Shown: positions 1 to 14,516 of the stretch, piece after piece | How positions within the stretch are numbered: the stretch's first letter is position 1 | How the letters are laid out: each line of letters starts with the position of its first letter | From: Mycobacterium intracellulare ATCC 13950 | GTDB lineage: Bacteria > Actinomycetota > Actinomycetes > Mycobacteriales > Mycobacteriaceae | Reading direction: 5' to 3' | Length of the DNA stretch: 64,000 bases | NCBI RefSeq assembly: GCF_000277125.1 | Contig: NC_016946.1 | Span: 1-64,000, forward strand | Made by a program: the position numbers and the translations under genes | Notes under the pieces: model-generated | What the model was told of the DNA's origin: nothing | Databases searched by the model: none | What the model saw: the letters and a program-made list of their open reading frames with translations, nothing else

Positions 1-1535
1 TGACCGATGACCCCGGTTCAGGCTTCACGACAGTGTGGAATGCGGTCGTTTCCGAGCTCAACGGTGACCCGACCGCGGACGGCGTAGCCGCCAACCGCAC
101 CACCCTGGTCACTCCCCTCACCCCGCAGCAACGGGCGTGGCTGAATTTGGTCCGGCCGCTGACGATCGTCGAGGGATTTGCCCTGCTGTCCGTTCCGAGC
201 AGCTTCGTGCAAAACGAGATCGAACGGCATCTGCGGGCCCCGATCACCGATGCGCTCAGCCGCCGGCTCGGACAACAGATCCAGCTGGGAGTCCGCATCG
301 CTCCCCCACCCGACGATGTCGAGGACGCCCTGATCCCGCCGGCGGAGCCGTTCCCGGGATCCGACGGTTCGATTCCCGGCGACGACGCCGCGCTCGACAC
401 CGACGAGCCGTTCGAAAACGGCGAGGCCGTCGACGGCGCCCAGCCGGGCTGGCCGAATTACTTCACCGAGCGGCCGCACGCCATCGACCCCGCCGTCGCC
501 GCCGGCACGAGCCTCAACCGCCGCTACACGTTCGACACATTCGTCATCGGCGCCTCCAACCGGTTCGCCCATGCCGCGGCCCTGGCGATCGCCGAGGCTC
601 CGGCCCGCGCGTACAACCCCCTGTTCATCTGGGGCGAATCCGGTCTCGGCAAGACCCACTTGCTGCACGCCGCCGGCAATTACGCGCAGCGCCTGTTCCC
701 GGGGATGCGGGTCAAGTACGTCTCCACCGAGGAATTCACCAACGACTTCATCAACTCGCTGCGCGACGACCGCAAGGTGGCCTTCAAGCGCAGCTATCGC
801 GACGTCGACGTGCTGCTCGTCGACGACATTCAGTTCATCGAGGGCAAGGAAGGTATCCAGGAAGAGTTCTTCCACACCTTCAACACGCTGCACAACGCCA
901 ACAAGCAGATCGTCATCTCCTCGGACCGGCCGCCCAAGCAGCTCGCCACCCTGGAAGACCGGCTGCGAACACGGTTCGAATGGGGTCTGATCACCGACGT
1001 GCAGCCCCCGGAGCTGGAAACCCGGATCGCCATCCTGCGCAAGAAAGCTCAGATGGAGCGGCTCGCGGTCCCCGACGACGTCCTCGAACTCATCGCCAGC
1101 AGCATCGAGCGCAACATCCGCGAGCTCGAGGGCGCCCTGATCCGGGTGACCGCCTTCGCCTCGCTGAACAAGACCCCGATCGACAAGGCGCTGGCCGAAA
1201 TCGTGCTCCGCGATTTGATCGCCGACGCCAGCACCATGCAGATCAGTGCGGCCACCATCATGGCCGCCACCGCCGAATACTTCGACACCACCGTGGAAGA
1301 ACTCCGCGGCCCGGGCAAGACGCGGGCGCTCGCCCAGTCACGCCAGATCGCGATGTACCTGTGCCGTGAGCTCACCGATCTGTCGCTGCCCAAGATCGGG
1401 CAGGCCTTCGGCCGCGACCACACCACGGTCATGTACGCGCAACGCAAGATCCTGTCCGAAATGGCCGAGCGGCGTGAGGTTTTTGATCACGTCAAGGAGC
1501 TCACCACCCGCATCCGGCAGCGCTCCAAGCGCTGA
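1..1535 (+). CDS. dnaA: Chromosomal replication initiator DnaA (start codon cut by 1 base)
   Basis: DnaA binds oriC, opens the duplex and loads the helicase. Reading upstream of the first internal start gives [15 protein letters not shown], the normal mycobacterial N-terminus, so base 1 is the second base of the start codon and the full protein is 511 aa, close to the usual 507. Domain I lies in the first 90 residues or so, followed by an acidic Pro/Asp-rich linker. The AAA+ core has Walker A GESGLGKT near residue 211 and Walker B LLVDDIQF near 274. The C-terminal DnaA-box-binding helix-turn-helix has the signature [14 protein letters not shown] near 470. It is followed by oriC and dnaN, the standard actinobacterial order. 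Confidence 0.97.
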   Translation, partial: TDDPGSGFTTVWNAVVSELNGDPTADGVAANRTTLVTPLTPQQRAWLNLVRPLTIVEGFALLSVPSSFVQNEIERHLRAPITDALSRRLGQQIQLGVRIAPPPDDVEDALIPPAEPFPGSDGSIPGDDAALDTDEPFENGEAVDGAQPGWPNYFTERPHAIDPAVAAGTSLNRRYTFDTFVIGASNRFAHAAALAIAEAPARAYNPLFIWGESGLGKTHLLHAAGNYAQRLFPGMRVKYVSTEEFTNDFINSLRDDRKVAFKRSYRDVDVLLVDDIQFIEGKEGIQEEFFHTFNTLHNANKQIVISSDRPPKQLATLEDRLRTRFEWGLITDVQPPELETRIAILRKKAQMERLAVPDDVLELIASSIERNIRELEGALIRVTAFASLNKTPIDKALAEIVLRDLIADASTMQISAATIMAATAEYFDTTVEELRGPGKTRALAQSRQIAMYLCRELTDLSLPKIGQAFGRDHTTVMYAQRKILSEMAERREVFDHVKELTTRIRQRSKR

Positions 1536-2070
1536 ATCCCCGGTTTTCGGCGCCCCTGCGCGCAAATTTTTCGAGAAACTTCTCGCGCGTCCGTCACATC
1601 CGCAACACCCAGGGCATGTGCGCAGCCCTGTGCACACAGCATTCAAACTGCGGTGCAGTACCGGGCGTTCCGTGCACACTTGTCGTTCGTCCCCACCGGA
1701 CCAACACCTGACTCACAGGCGCCACCGCGACGATCCACATCCCGATCGTCGCGCTAGCTGGGCCGGGGCGACGCTGTCCCCAGAATGCACAGGCCTTAAT
1801 ACTGTTACTGAGATCTCTACATCGGTTCTTCTTGGAAATACAGGCCTGGGGACGTTCGGTGCACACCCCTCGCCGAGTCCGTCGTCAGATCGTTTTGTCG
1901 GCCTTCGCGATTAGCTTTCAAGATGGCCCCGGAGGATCTACGGTTGTTCTTCGACTGCCGTTACGGTCGTCGTCGGCGCGTTGCGTCGCCGGCGCTCGTG
2001 GCGGAGCCCCGTGCTAGCGGGGGGAGGCTAGCCACAATGGATTCGAAAACGCTGAAGGTGAAGGGACGCT
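1536..2070. other. oriC: Probable origin of replication, oriC (dnaA-dnaN intergenic region)
   Basis: This 535-bp gene-free stretch between dnaA and dnaN is where mycobacterial oriC lies. It holds several degenerate DnaA-box-like 9-mers, compared with TT(A/G)TCCACA: CTGTGCACA at 1628-1636, CGATCCACA at 1731-1739, CTGTCCCCA at 1774-1782, and a reverse-strand ACGTCCCCA at 1847-1855. A local AT-rich stretch at about 1796-1840 is a candidate unwinding element in otherwise GC-rich DNA. None of the boxes is perfect, which is typical of mycobacterial origins. The dnaN promoter should also lie here. Confidence 0.85.
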
Positions 2071-3270
2071 ATGGACGCGGCGACGACAACGGCTGGCCTC
2101 AGCGACTTGAAGTTTCGTTTGGTGCGGGAGTCTTTCGCCGACGCGGTGTCGTGGGTGGCGAAGAACCTGCCGTCCAGACCCGCGGTGCCGGTGCTGTCCG
2201 GCGTGCTGCTGTCCGGGACCGATGACGGCCTGACGATCTCCGGATTCGATTACGAGGTATCCGCGGAAGCTCAGGTCGCAGCCGAAATCGCTTCTCCCGG
2301 AAGCGTTTTGGTCTCCGGACGGCTCTTGTCAGACATCGTTCGGGCGTTGCCGAACAAGCCGATCGACTTCTACGTCGACGGCAACCGGGTGGCGCTGAAC
2401 TGCGGAAATGCCAGGTTCTCGTTGCCGACGATGGCGGTCGAGGATTACCCGACACTGCCGGCCCTCCCGGACGAGACCGGGACGCTGCCCGCCGATCTGT
2501 TCGCCGAGGCGATCAGCCAGGTGGCCATCGCGGCCGGGCGTGACGACACGTTGCCCATGTTGACCGGCATCCGGGTTGAGATTTCGGGCGACACGGTGGT
2601 GCTGGCCGCCACCGACAGGTTCCGGCTGGCGGTTCGCGAGCTGACCTGGTCGGCGGCCTCGCCGGACATCGAAGCCGCGGTCCTGGTGCCGGCCAAGACG
2701 CTGGCCGAAGCCGCCCGGGCCGGCACCGACGGCGCTGAGGTTCGGTTGTCGTTGGGCGCGGGTGCCGGCGTCGGAAAGGACGGGTTGCTCGGTATCAGCG
2801 GGAACGGCAAGCGCAGCACCACGCGCCTGCTCGATGCGGAATTCCCGAAGTTCCGCCAGCTGCTGCCGGCCGAGCACACCGCCGTCGCGACGATCAATGT
2901 GGCGGAGTTGACCGAGGCCATCAAGTTGGTCGCGCTGGTCGCCGACCGCGGGGCGCAGGTGCGGATGGAATTCAGCGAGGGATCGCTGCGGCTGTCCGCG
3001 GGGGCCGACGACGTCGGCCGGGCCGAAGAAGACCTGGCGATCGATTTCGCCGGCGAACCGCTGACCATTGCCTTCAATCCGACCTACTTGACCGACGGAC
3101 TGGGTTCGGTGCATTCCGAGCGGGTGTCGTTTGGTTTCACGACGCCGGGCAAGCCCGCGTTGCTTCGCCCGGCGCTGGACGACGACAGCCACCCGACCGG
3201 GCCGGGACCGTTCAGCGCCCTGCCGACCGATTACGTCTACCTGTTGATGCCTGTCCGGTTGCCTGGCTAG
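2071..3270 (+). CDS. dnaN: DNA polymerase III sliding clamp (beta subunit)
   Basis: The 399-aa product is the processivity clamp that encircles DNA and tethers the replicative polymerase. It begins [20 protein letters not shown] and ends [13 protein letters not shown], the characteristic beta-clamp C-terminus, and its length is close to the 402 aa of the M. tuberculosis protein. It contains the expected three repeated clamp domains. The ATG at 2071 follows a purine-rich GAAGGTGAAGGGA stretch that can serve as ribosome binding site. The stop codon directly abuts the recF start, so the two genes are probably cotranscribed. Confidence 0.97.
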   Translation: MDAATTTAGLSDLKFRLVRESFADAVSWVAKNLPSRPAVPVLSGVLLSGTDDGLTISGFDYEVSAEAQVAAEIASPGSVLVSGRLLSDIVRALPNKPIDFYVDGNRVALNCGNARFSLPTMAVEDYPTLPALPDETGTLPADLFAEAISQVAIAAGRDDTLPMLTGIRVEISGDTVVLAATDRFRLAVRELTWSAASPDIEAAVLVPAKTLAEAARAGTDGAEVRLSLGAGAGVGKDGLLGISGNGKRSTTRLLDAEFPKFRQLLPAEHTAVATINVAELTEAIKLVALVADRGAQVRMEFSEGSLRLSAGADDVGRAEEDLAIDFAGEPLTIAFNPTYLTDGLGSVHSERVSFGFTTPGKPALLRPALDDDSHPTGPGPFSALPTDYVYLLMPVRLPG

Positions 3271-4428
3271 GTGTACGTCCGGCATTTAGGACTGCGCGAC
3301 TTCCGGTCCTGGGCACACGCCGACCTCGAATTGCAACCCGGTCGGACGGTCTTCATCGGTTCCAACGGGTTCGGGAAGACGAATCTCCTTGAGGCGCTGT
3401 GGTATTCGAGCACTCTGGGTTCACACCGGGTGGGAACCGACGCGCCGTTGATCCGGGCCGGTGCCGCCCGGGCGGTCGTTTCCACGATCGTGGTCAACGA
3501 CGGCAGGGAATGCGCCGTCGATCTGGAAATCGCCGCGGGGCGGGCGAACAAGGCGCGGCTGAATCGCTCACCGGTGCGCAGCACCCGCGAGGTCATCGGC
3601 GTCTTGCGCGCGGTGTTGTTCGCCCCCGAGGACTTGGCGCTGGTGCGCGGCGACCCGTCGGAGCGACGCCGCTACCTCGACGACCTGGCAACGCTGCGTC
3701 GGCCGGCCGTGGCGGCGGTGCGTGCCGACTACGAGAAAGTGCTGCGGCAGCGGACCGCGCTGTTGAAATCCCTGTCTGGCGCGCGGTACAGGGGCGATCA
3801 CAGTGCGCTGGACACGCTCGACGTTTGGGACAGTCGCCTGGCCGAACACGGGGCCGAATTGATGTCCGCCCGTATCGATTTGGTGAACCAGCTGACGCCC
3901 GAGGTGGAGAAGGCCTATCAACTGCTGGCTCCGGGATCACGTGCCGCGTCGATCAGCTACCGTTCCAGCCTGGGCGCCGACGCCGCGGCGGACATTGCCG
4001 GCGGGGACCGCGAATTCCTCGAGGCCGCTCTGTTGGCCGCGTTGGCGGAGCGCCGCGGTGCGGAGTTGGAGCGCGGCATGTGTTTGGTCGGTCCGCACCG
4101 GGACGACTTGGAGCTGTGGCTCGGCGATCAGCCGGCGAAAGGCTTTGCCAGCCATGGGGAATCGTGGTCGTTCTCGTTGGCGCTGCGACTCGCCGCCTAC
4201 GAGCTGTTGCGCGCCGACGAAAGCGACCCCGTGTTGTTGCTCGACGACGTCTTCGCCGAGCTCGACGCGACCCGGCGCCGCGCCCTGGCAACCGTGGCCG
4301 AATCGGCCGAGCAGGTGCTGGTCACCGCCGCGGTCGTCGAGGACATCCCGGCGGGCTGGGACGTTCGACGGGTCTACGTCGACCTGCATGACGGCGACTC
4401 GGGCCGGGTATCGGAGATGCGCGCATGA
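3271..4428 (+). CDS. recF: RecF recombination mediator ATPase
   Basis: RecF is an SMC/ABC-like ATPase that acts with RecO and RecR at single-strand gaps and stalled forks. The 385-aa protein has Walker [10 protein letters not shown] near residue 30, an ABC signature-like [13 protein letters not shown], and Walker [13 protein letters not shown] near 325. Its length equals the M. tuberculosis homologue. The start is GTG, placed immediately after the dnaN stop with no spacer, so translation is probably coupled. The stop overlaps the next gene's start in an ATGA tetranucleotide. Confidence 0.96.
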   Translation: MYVRHLGLRDFRSWAHADLELQPGRTVFIGSNGFGKTNLLEALWYSSTLGSHRVGTDAPLIRAGAARAVVSTIVVNDGRECAVDLEIAAGRANKARLNRSPVRSTREVIGVLRAVLFAPEDLALVRGDPSERRRYLDDLATLRRPAVAAVRADYEKVLRQRTALLKSLSGARYRGDHSALDTLDVWDSRLAEHGAELMSARIDLVNQLTPEVEKAYQLLAPGSRAASISYRSSLGADAAADIAGGDREFLEAALLAALAERRGAELERGMCLVGPHRDDLELWLGDQPAKGFASHGESWSFSLALRLAAYELLRADESDPVLLLDDVFAELDATRRRALATVAESAEQVLVTAAVVEDIPAGWDVRRVYVDLHDGDSGRVSEMRA

Positions 4429-4988
4429 CCGGCACGGGCGCGGGTCCAGGTCCCGACCCCGGCGGGCCGTCGGGCGAGCTGAGCGGGATCGACTTGGTCA
4501 GGCGCACCCTCGAGGAGGCCCGGGCGGCGGCGCGCGCGCAGGGGAAGGACGCCGGCCGCGGCCGCGCGGTGTCGTCTTCCCCGCGCCGGGTGGCGGGCCA
4601 GCGGCGAAGCTGGTCGGGGCCCGGGCCGGACGGGCGCGACCCGCAACCGCTGGGCAGATTGGCGCGCGACTTGGCGAAAAAGCGGGGCTGGTCCGCGCAA
4701 GTCGCCGAGGGCACCGTGCTGGGCAACTGGACATCGGTGGTCGGCCACCAGATCGCCGACCACGCCGTCCCGACCGCCCTCAAGGACGGCGTGCTGAGCG
4801 TCTCCGCGGAATCGACGGCGTGGGCCACGCAGTTGCGGATGATTCAGGCGCAGTTGTTGGCGAAGATCGCCGCCGCGGTCGGCAACGGGGTGGTGACGTC
4901 GCTGAAGATCACCGGGCCGGCCGCGCCGTCGTGGCGCAAGGGGCCGCGCCACATCGCCGGGAGAGGCCCGCGCGACACCTACGGTTAG
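4425..4988 (+). CDS. dciA: DciA-type helicase-loading factor (DUF721), Rv0004 homologue
   Basis: The 187-aa product belongs to the DUF721/DciA family, the ancestral bacterial factor that helps load the replicative helicase DnaB. The first 70 residues or so are low-complexity, Gly/Pro/Arg-rich and probably disordered. The conserved KH-like domain ([48 protein letters not shown]) occupies about residues 75-165. The start overlaps the recF stop by 4 bases, so it belongs to the dnaN-recF transcription unit, which fits a replication role. Confidence 0.9.
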   Translation: MTGTGAGPGPDPGGPSGELSGIDLVRRTLEEARAAARAQGKDAGRGRAVSSSPRRVAGQRRSWSGPGPDGRDPQPLGRLARDLAKKRGWSAQVAEGTVLGNWTSVVGHQIADHAVPTALKDGVLSVSAESTAWATQLRMIQAQLLAKIAAAVGNGVVTSLKITGPAAPSWRKGPRHIAGRGPRDTYG

Positions 4989-5025
4989 CGCCGTTCGGGG
5001 CGCCGCCCGATCCCCGGGCAGACGT

Positions 5026-5034
5026 TTATCCACA
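5026..5034 (+). promoter_or_regulatory. Perfect DnaA box between dciA and gyrB
   Basis: The 9-mer TTATCCACA matches the strict DnaA-box consensus exactly. It lies 38 bases after the dciA stop and about 211 bases before the gyrB start, roughly 3 kb outside oriC. It could contribute to DnaA control of gyrase expression or act as a satellite binding site. The match is directly visible; any function is inferred. Confidence 0.6.
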
Positions 5035-5221
5035 GGCCGCTCAAATCGGCCAGAATCCCGTAGACACCCTTGATGCACGTCGGGACGCGGCCAGAATAAA
5101 GAAATCGTCCGCACGGCGCGGTTAGCTGGGTAGAAACGCGGCTAGAAAATCGGTGCGGACGGGGGATCACGCTAGACTAGCCGCATGCGACTGTTGCGGT
5201 GATGAGGAACCGCCCGCATGA

Positions 5222-7279
<2,058 letters not shown>

Positions 7280-7330
7280 GACGGCTGAGCGATGCAGACC
7301 TGCCACCGTTGACCGACCAACGAGGAATAC

Positions 7331-11107
<3,777 letters not shown>

Positions 11108-11123
11108 TCGGTGTAAAGCCACT

Positions 11124-11195
11124 AGACTCAGCCCGATGACGATGCGGGCCGCGGCGCGGCCCGAGGAGGACCGGGGCATTTAGACTCAGCCCGAT
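11124..11195. repeat. 14-bp direct repeat flanking a GC hairpin upstream of the Rv0007 homologue
   Basis: AGACTCAGCCCGAT occurs twice, at 11124-11137 and 11182-11195, 58 bases apart in the gyrA-Rv0007 interval. Between the copies, at 11146-11162, GGGCCGC and GCGGCCC form a perfect 7-bp stem with a 3-base loop. There is no T-tract. Each copy contains TAGACT, which resembles a mycobacterial -10 element, so tandem promoters and a terminator or attenuator are possible. Function is not established. Confidence 0.5.
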
Positions 11196-11253
11196 CAGAC
11201 ATGACGCGACTGCACCGCCTGCGCGGCCGGGGTAGCAGACCTAAGGAGTCGGG

Positions 11254-12138
11254 GTGACTTCACCGAACGAGCCGGGCGCCCCCAAAAAGGGAGACGTTCC
11301 CAACGGGGATGGTGCGGCCGAGCGCGCCGGGGTGCGCCGCGCGGCGCCGTCCGCGCAGGGTGGCCGTCCCCAGGAGCCCGGGGACGGACCGCCGTGGCAG
11401 CGTGGCGGCACCCGGCCCCAGCAGCCACCGTCTCGCCAGAACGAGCCTCCGACCGAGAAGCGGCCATCGGGTCCGGCCGGCGGGGTCGAGGCGAGGCTGA
11501 ACCGTTTCATCTCCGGCACCGCGGCACCCGGAGCCGGCGCCGCGGCGCATGCGAAAGACGCCGACGCGGCACCGGCCCGCGAAGGATCGCCCGCTGAGGC
11601 CTACGCCAGCGAGTTGCCGGACCTGTCCGGCCCACTACCGCGCGGCCCGCACCGCAAGCCCGCACCCGAACAGCGGACGCCGGAGAGTCCGTCGGGAGCC
11701 GGCCGGCCTTCGACCTCGGAAAGCCGGGAAGCCCGGGAGAACCGCGACCGCGTGCAGGTGTCACGGCGGACGCGAGGACCCGTCCGGGCCAGCATGCAGA
11801 TCCGCCGGATCGACCCGTGGAGCACGTTGAAGGTGTCGCTGCTGTTGTCGGTGGCGCTGTTCTTCGTGTGGATGATCGCCGTCGCCTTCCTCTACCTCGT
11901 GCTCGGCGGCATGGGCGTCTGGTCGAAGTTGAACAGCAACGTCGGCGACCTGCTGAACAACACCAGCGGCAGCAGCGGCGAACTGGTATCCAGCGGCACG
12001 ATTTTCGGCGGCGCCGTCTTGATCGGCCTGGTCAACATCGTGCTGCTGACCGCGATGGCGACCATCGCCGCGTTCGTCTACAACCTGACCACCGATCTGA
12101 TCGGCGGCATCGAAGTGACGCTGGCGGATCGCGACTAG
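11254..12138 (+). CDS. DUF3566 membrane protein, Rv0007 homologue
   Basis: The 294-aa protein has a long, charged, Pro/Gly/Ala-rich and probably disordered cytoplasmic N-terminus (about residues 1-185). A DUF3566 module follows with two membrane segments, near 195-220 ([19 protein letters not shown]) and 250-275 ([19 protein letters not shown]). The family is actinobacterial, sits next to gyrA and is linked by context to cell envelope or division; its biochemical role is unknown. The GTG start at 11254 has a good AAGGAG site 5 bases upstream. Confidence 0.85.
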   Translation: MTSPNEPGAPKKGDVPNGDGAAERAGVRRAAPSAQGGRPQEPGDGPPWQRGGTRPQQPPSRQNEPPTEKRPSGPAGGVEARLNRFISGTAAPGAGAAAHAKDADAAPAREGSPAEAYASELPDLSGPLPRGPHRKPAPEQRTPESPSGAGRPSTSESREARENRDRVQVSRRTRGPVRASMQIRRIDPWSTLKVSLLLSVALFFVWMIAVAFLYLVLGGMGVWSKLNSNVGDLLNNTSGSSGELVSSGTIFGGAVLIGLVNIVLLTAMATIAAFVYNLTTDLIGGIEVTLADRD

Positions 12139-12165
12139 CTGATGGCCAGCTCTGGTGCTGCGTTT

Positions 12166-12195
12166 TTGGGAGTCGGGCGGCTAGTGCGGTAATCT
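12166..12195 (+). promoter_or_regulatory. Candidate promoter of the tRNA-Ile gene
   Basis: TTGGGA (12166-12171) and TAATCT (12190-12195) are separated by 18 bases and lie about 25 bases before the 5' end of tRNA-Ile. Spacing and position fit a SigA-type promoter. It is called from sequence likeness only. Confidence 0.4.
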
Positions 12196-12219
12196 CGTCG
12201 CTCGGCCGTACGCGAGTAC

Positions 12220-12293
12220 GGGCCTATAGCTCAGGCGGTTAGAGCGCTTCGCTGATAACGAAGAGGTCGGAGGTTCGAGTCCTCCTAGGCCCA
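12220..12293 (+). tRNA. ileT: tRNA-Ile (GAU)
   Basis: The 74-nt gene folds as a standard cloverleaf. Acceptor stem GGGCCTA pairs with TAGGCCC, with discriminator A at 12293. The anticodon loop CTGATAA carries GAT, and the T-arm is GGAGGTTCGAGTCCTCC. The CCA end is not encoded. It lies between the gyrase genes and tRNA-Ala, as in other mycobacteria. Confidence 0.95.
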
Positions 12294-12298
12294 CAACC

Positions 12299-12451
12299 AT
12301 GTGCCCGTCAAGACGTTGCGTACGACTCGCACTGCCACTGGCACTGATCGCCGTATTGGCAGCGGTGGCGTGGTCACGACGTGGAGTCGAGGTCTGGCAC
12401 GTGGCTGTGGATGACCCCGGTCAACCACCCAGTCACGATGAGGGGCCTTAG
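12299..12451 (+). CDS. Possible 50-aa membrane microprotein (DLW-39-like position)
   Basis: An ATG six bases after tRNA-Ile opens a 50-codon frame whose stop lies inside the first 10 bases of tRNA-Ala. The product starts MCPSRRCVRLALPLALIAVL, has one hydrophobic segment at about residues 8-25, then a short tail with VEVWHVAVDD. Actinobacteria often encode a roughly 39-residue DLW-39 family protein between these two tRNAs, and the Trp-containing tail could be a divergent form of it. No convincing ribosome binding site is visible, so this is tentative. Confidence 0.4.
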   Translation: MCPSRRCVRLALPLALIAVLAAVAWSRRGVEVWHVAVDDPGQPPSHDEGP

Positions 12452-12514
12452 CTCAGTTGGTAGAGCACCGCCTTTGCAAGGCGGGTGTCAGGGGTTCGAT
12501 TCCCCTAGGCTCCA
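12442..12514 (+). tRNA. alaT: tRNA-Ala (UGC)
   Basis: The 73-nt gene has acceptor arms GGGGCCT and AGGCTCC (one G-U pair), discriminator A, D-loop AGCTCAGTTGGTAGAGC, anticodon loop TTTGCAA with anticodon TGC, and T-arm GGGGTTCGATTCCCC. CCA is not encoded. Confidence 0.95.
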
Positions 12515-12536
12515 CAAGCCGATTCCCTTTGCACGC

Positions 12537-13103
12537 CTAATTGGCCATCCCTGTCCGCGGCGCGTAGGACGGGCCGAGGAAGCGTTCCACCAAGGCGCGT
12601 TCGGCGGCCGGATCCTTGAGCGGCCAGGCCCACAGCCCCAGGAAGACGCGAATCAGCCACTGTGCGGCCAGCGGATGATGGTTGCCGGGGCCGAGCATCT
12701 CGGCGGCCAAGCTCGTCACGGTCGGCGAGCTGATCACCCAGTCGCTGACCGGGGCCGCGTGGATCGATCGCATGAGCTGGGCCAGTGGGTCCGACCGCAG
12801 GCGTTCTAACGCGATGATCGTGGCGGCGACGACACGATCGGGCCCGCGGAGGTCCTTGATGGCTTCCCGTGTGGTGTCGACGATGCGAGCCGCGTGGATG
12901 GCGACGACGGCATCGCGGATGGTGGCCTTGCCGCCGGCGTGCCGGTAGATCGTCGCGGGTGAGCAGTGAACCCGGGCGGCCAGAGCCTCGATCGTGAAAC
13001 CTTCATACCCCCGGCGAGCGATGAGATCGGCCGCGGCGCTATAGATCCGCTCGGCCGCTTCGCTACGGCGATCACGGCCCACCAACCAGTCGTCGCGTGG
13101 CAT
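12537..13103 (-). CDS. TetR-family regulator, Rv1776c-like
   Basis: The 188-aa protein has an N-terminal TetR helix-turn-helix (ERIYSAAADLIARRGYEGF, then IEALAARVHCSPATIYRHAGGK) at about residues 18-65 and an all-helical ligand domain behind it. It is divergent from the P450 gene that follows. In M. tuberculosis a TetR gene (Rv1776c) is likewise divergent from cyp144 (Rv1777), so this is probably the same pair at a different chromosomal place. It most likely represses the P450 and itself from the palindrome in the shared intergenic region. The 3' end lies 22 bases from tRNA-Ala. Confidence 0.85.
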   Translation of the reverse strand: MPRDDWLVGRDRRSEAAERIYSAAADLIARRGYEGFTIEALAARVHCSPATIYRHAGGKATIRDAVVAIHAARIVDTTREAIKDLRGPDRVVAATIIALERLRSDPLAQLMRSIHAAPVSDWVISSPTVTSLAAEMLGPGNHHPLAAQWLIRVFLGLWAWPLKDPAAERALVERFLGPSYAPRTGMAN

Positions 13104-13152
13104 CCACCCATGCTCCCCTACGCTGCGGGATGCGAAAATAGCTCTCGCAGCA

Positions 13153-13178
13153 TGAGAAGTATTGGCCTATTTTTCTCA
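13153..13178. promoter_or_regulatory. Imperfect 26-bp palindrome, candidate TetR operator
   Basis: The palindrome has perfect outer arms TGAGAA and TTCTCA and 10 of 13 matching half-site positions, centred between 13165 and 13166. It lies 50-75 bases upstream of the TetR start and about 120 bases upstream of the preferred P450 start. Size and place fit a TetR dimer site; binding is inferred. Confidence 0.5.
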
Positions 13179-13299
13179 CACAAACGTCCTGCTGGCGACC
13201 GGTGCGCCCGGTCGCGCGCCTTCGGCGACGGTCGCGCGGGTTCCTCAACTTCTGCGCGATCCATTGACCCCGCGGTGGGCCGCGCCGAGCCTGAAACGC

Positions 13300-14514
13300 G
13301 TGGCGGTCTTGGACAGTGCGATTCGGTTCTTCGGTAGCGAGGCGATACAGGATCCCTACCCGCTGTATGACCGCATGCGGGCGGAGGCACCGGTGCACCG
13401 CATCGGCGGTTCAGAGTTCTACGCCGTCTGCGGTTGGGACGCGGTGCAAGAGGCCGTCGAGCGGGTCGAGGATTTTTCGTCGAACCTCACGGCGACCATG
13501 GTCTTTCACGAGGACGGCACCGTCGCTCCGCTCGACATGGGACCGCCCGGGGACTCGATGCACGCATTGGCCACCGCGGACGACCCCGTGCATGCGATGC
13601 ACCGAAAGATCTTGTTGCCACACTTGTCGGCCAAGCGCGTCCGGATCATCGAGGAATTCGCGGCTCAGACCGCCGACCGGCTGTGGGAGCAGAACCTGCG
13701 CGACGGCGAAATCGAATGGATGAGCGGCATCGCCAATCGGCTGCCGATGATGGTGGTCTGCAAGCTGCTCGGTCTCCCCGATGACGACGTCGACAAACTC
13801 ATCCGCCTCGGCTACGCCACCACCACGCTGCTTGACGGGATCGTCACGCCCGCCCAGCTCGCAGAGGCCGGAGCCGCGGCGATGGAACTCTTTGGCTATG
13901 TCCTCGAGCGTTTCGAAAGGACAAGCGCCAACGGTGAATACGGCCTGATCGCCGACCTCGCGGCTCGTTACGCGTCGGGGGAACTCGAACAAACACCGGC
14001 GCTCGGGATCATGCTGACCCTCTTCAGCGCGGCCGGCGAGTCGACGGCGTCTCTGCTGGGAAGCGCGGCGTGGATCCTCACCGATCGTCCCGCGATCCAA
14101 CGGCAACTCCGCGAAAAGCCGGAATTGCTAAGCGCTTTCATCGAAGAGACCTTGCGCTTCGAGGCGCCGTTCCGGGGCCATTACCGACACGTGTGGCGCG
14201 ACACCACGCTCGGTGGGGTCGCGGTGCCGGCCGACTCACATCTGCTGTTGATGTGGGGAGCGGCCAATCGCGACCCGGCGCACTTCGAGGCCCCGAACGA
14301 ATTCCGGCTCGACCGCGCCGCGACCAAGAGCCACATGAGTTTCGGCAAGGGCGTGCATTTCTGCGTGGGCGCCGCGCTGGCCCGCTTGGAGGCCCACATC
14401 GTGTTGCGGATGCTGCTCGAGCGCACCACCTGGATCGACGCCGCCGAGGTCGGAGAATGGTTGCCCAGCATCCTGGTTCGGCGCCGCGAACGCTTGCGCC
14501 TCAGCGTGCGGTGA
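13300..14514 (+). CDS. cyp144: Cytochrome P450, CYP144 family
   Basis: This haem-thiolate monooxygenase resembles CYP144A1 of M. tuberculosis along its length (FYAVCGWDAV, EDFSSNLTATM, ANRLPMMVV, RGHYRHV). The I-helix motif is AAGESTAS, the ExxR motif is EETLR, and the haem loop FGKGVHFCVGAALA holds the proximal Cys. The frame is open from a TTG at 13162, but that codon lies inside the candidate operator. GTG 13300 gives 404 aa and aligns with the internal Met that starts the short form of CYP144A1, so I prefer it. The physiological substrate is unknown. Redox partners are not encoded nearby. Confidence 0.9.
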   Translation: MAVLDSAIRFFGSEAIQDPYPLYDRMRAEAPVHRIGGSEFYAVCGWDAVQEAVERVEDFSSNLTATMVFHEDGTVAPLDMGPPGDSMHALATADDPVHAMHRKILLPHLSAKRVRIIEEFAAQTADRLWEQNLRDGEIEWMSGIANRLPMMVVCKLLGLPDDDVDKLIRLGYATTTLLDGIVTPAQLAEAGAAAMELFGYVLERFERTSANGEYGLIADLAARYASGELEQTPALGIMLTLFSAAGESTASLLGSAAWILTDRPAIQRQLREKPELLSAFIEETLRFEAPFRGHYRHVWRDTTLGGVAVPADSHLLLMWGAANRDPAHFEAPNEFRLDRAATKSHMSFGKGVHFCVGAALARLEAHIVLRMLLERTTWIDAAEVGEWLPSILVRRRERLRLSVR

Positions 14515-14516
14515 AC

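Noticed and set aside
13162..13299. TTG-initiated 46-residue extension of the CYP144-type P450
   Set aside because: The TTG lies in the candidate operator palindrome, has no ribosome binding site, and the extension does not match the family; GTG 13300 aligns with a known internal start.
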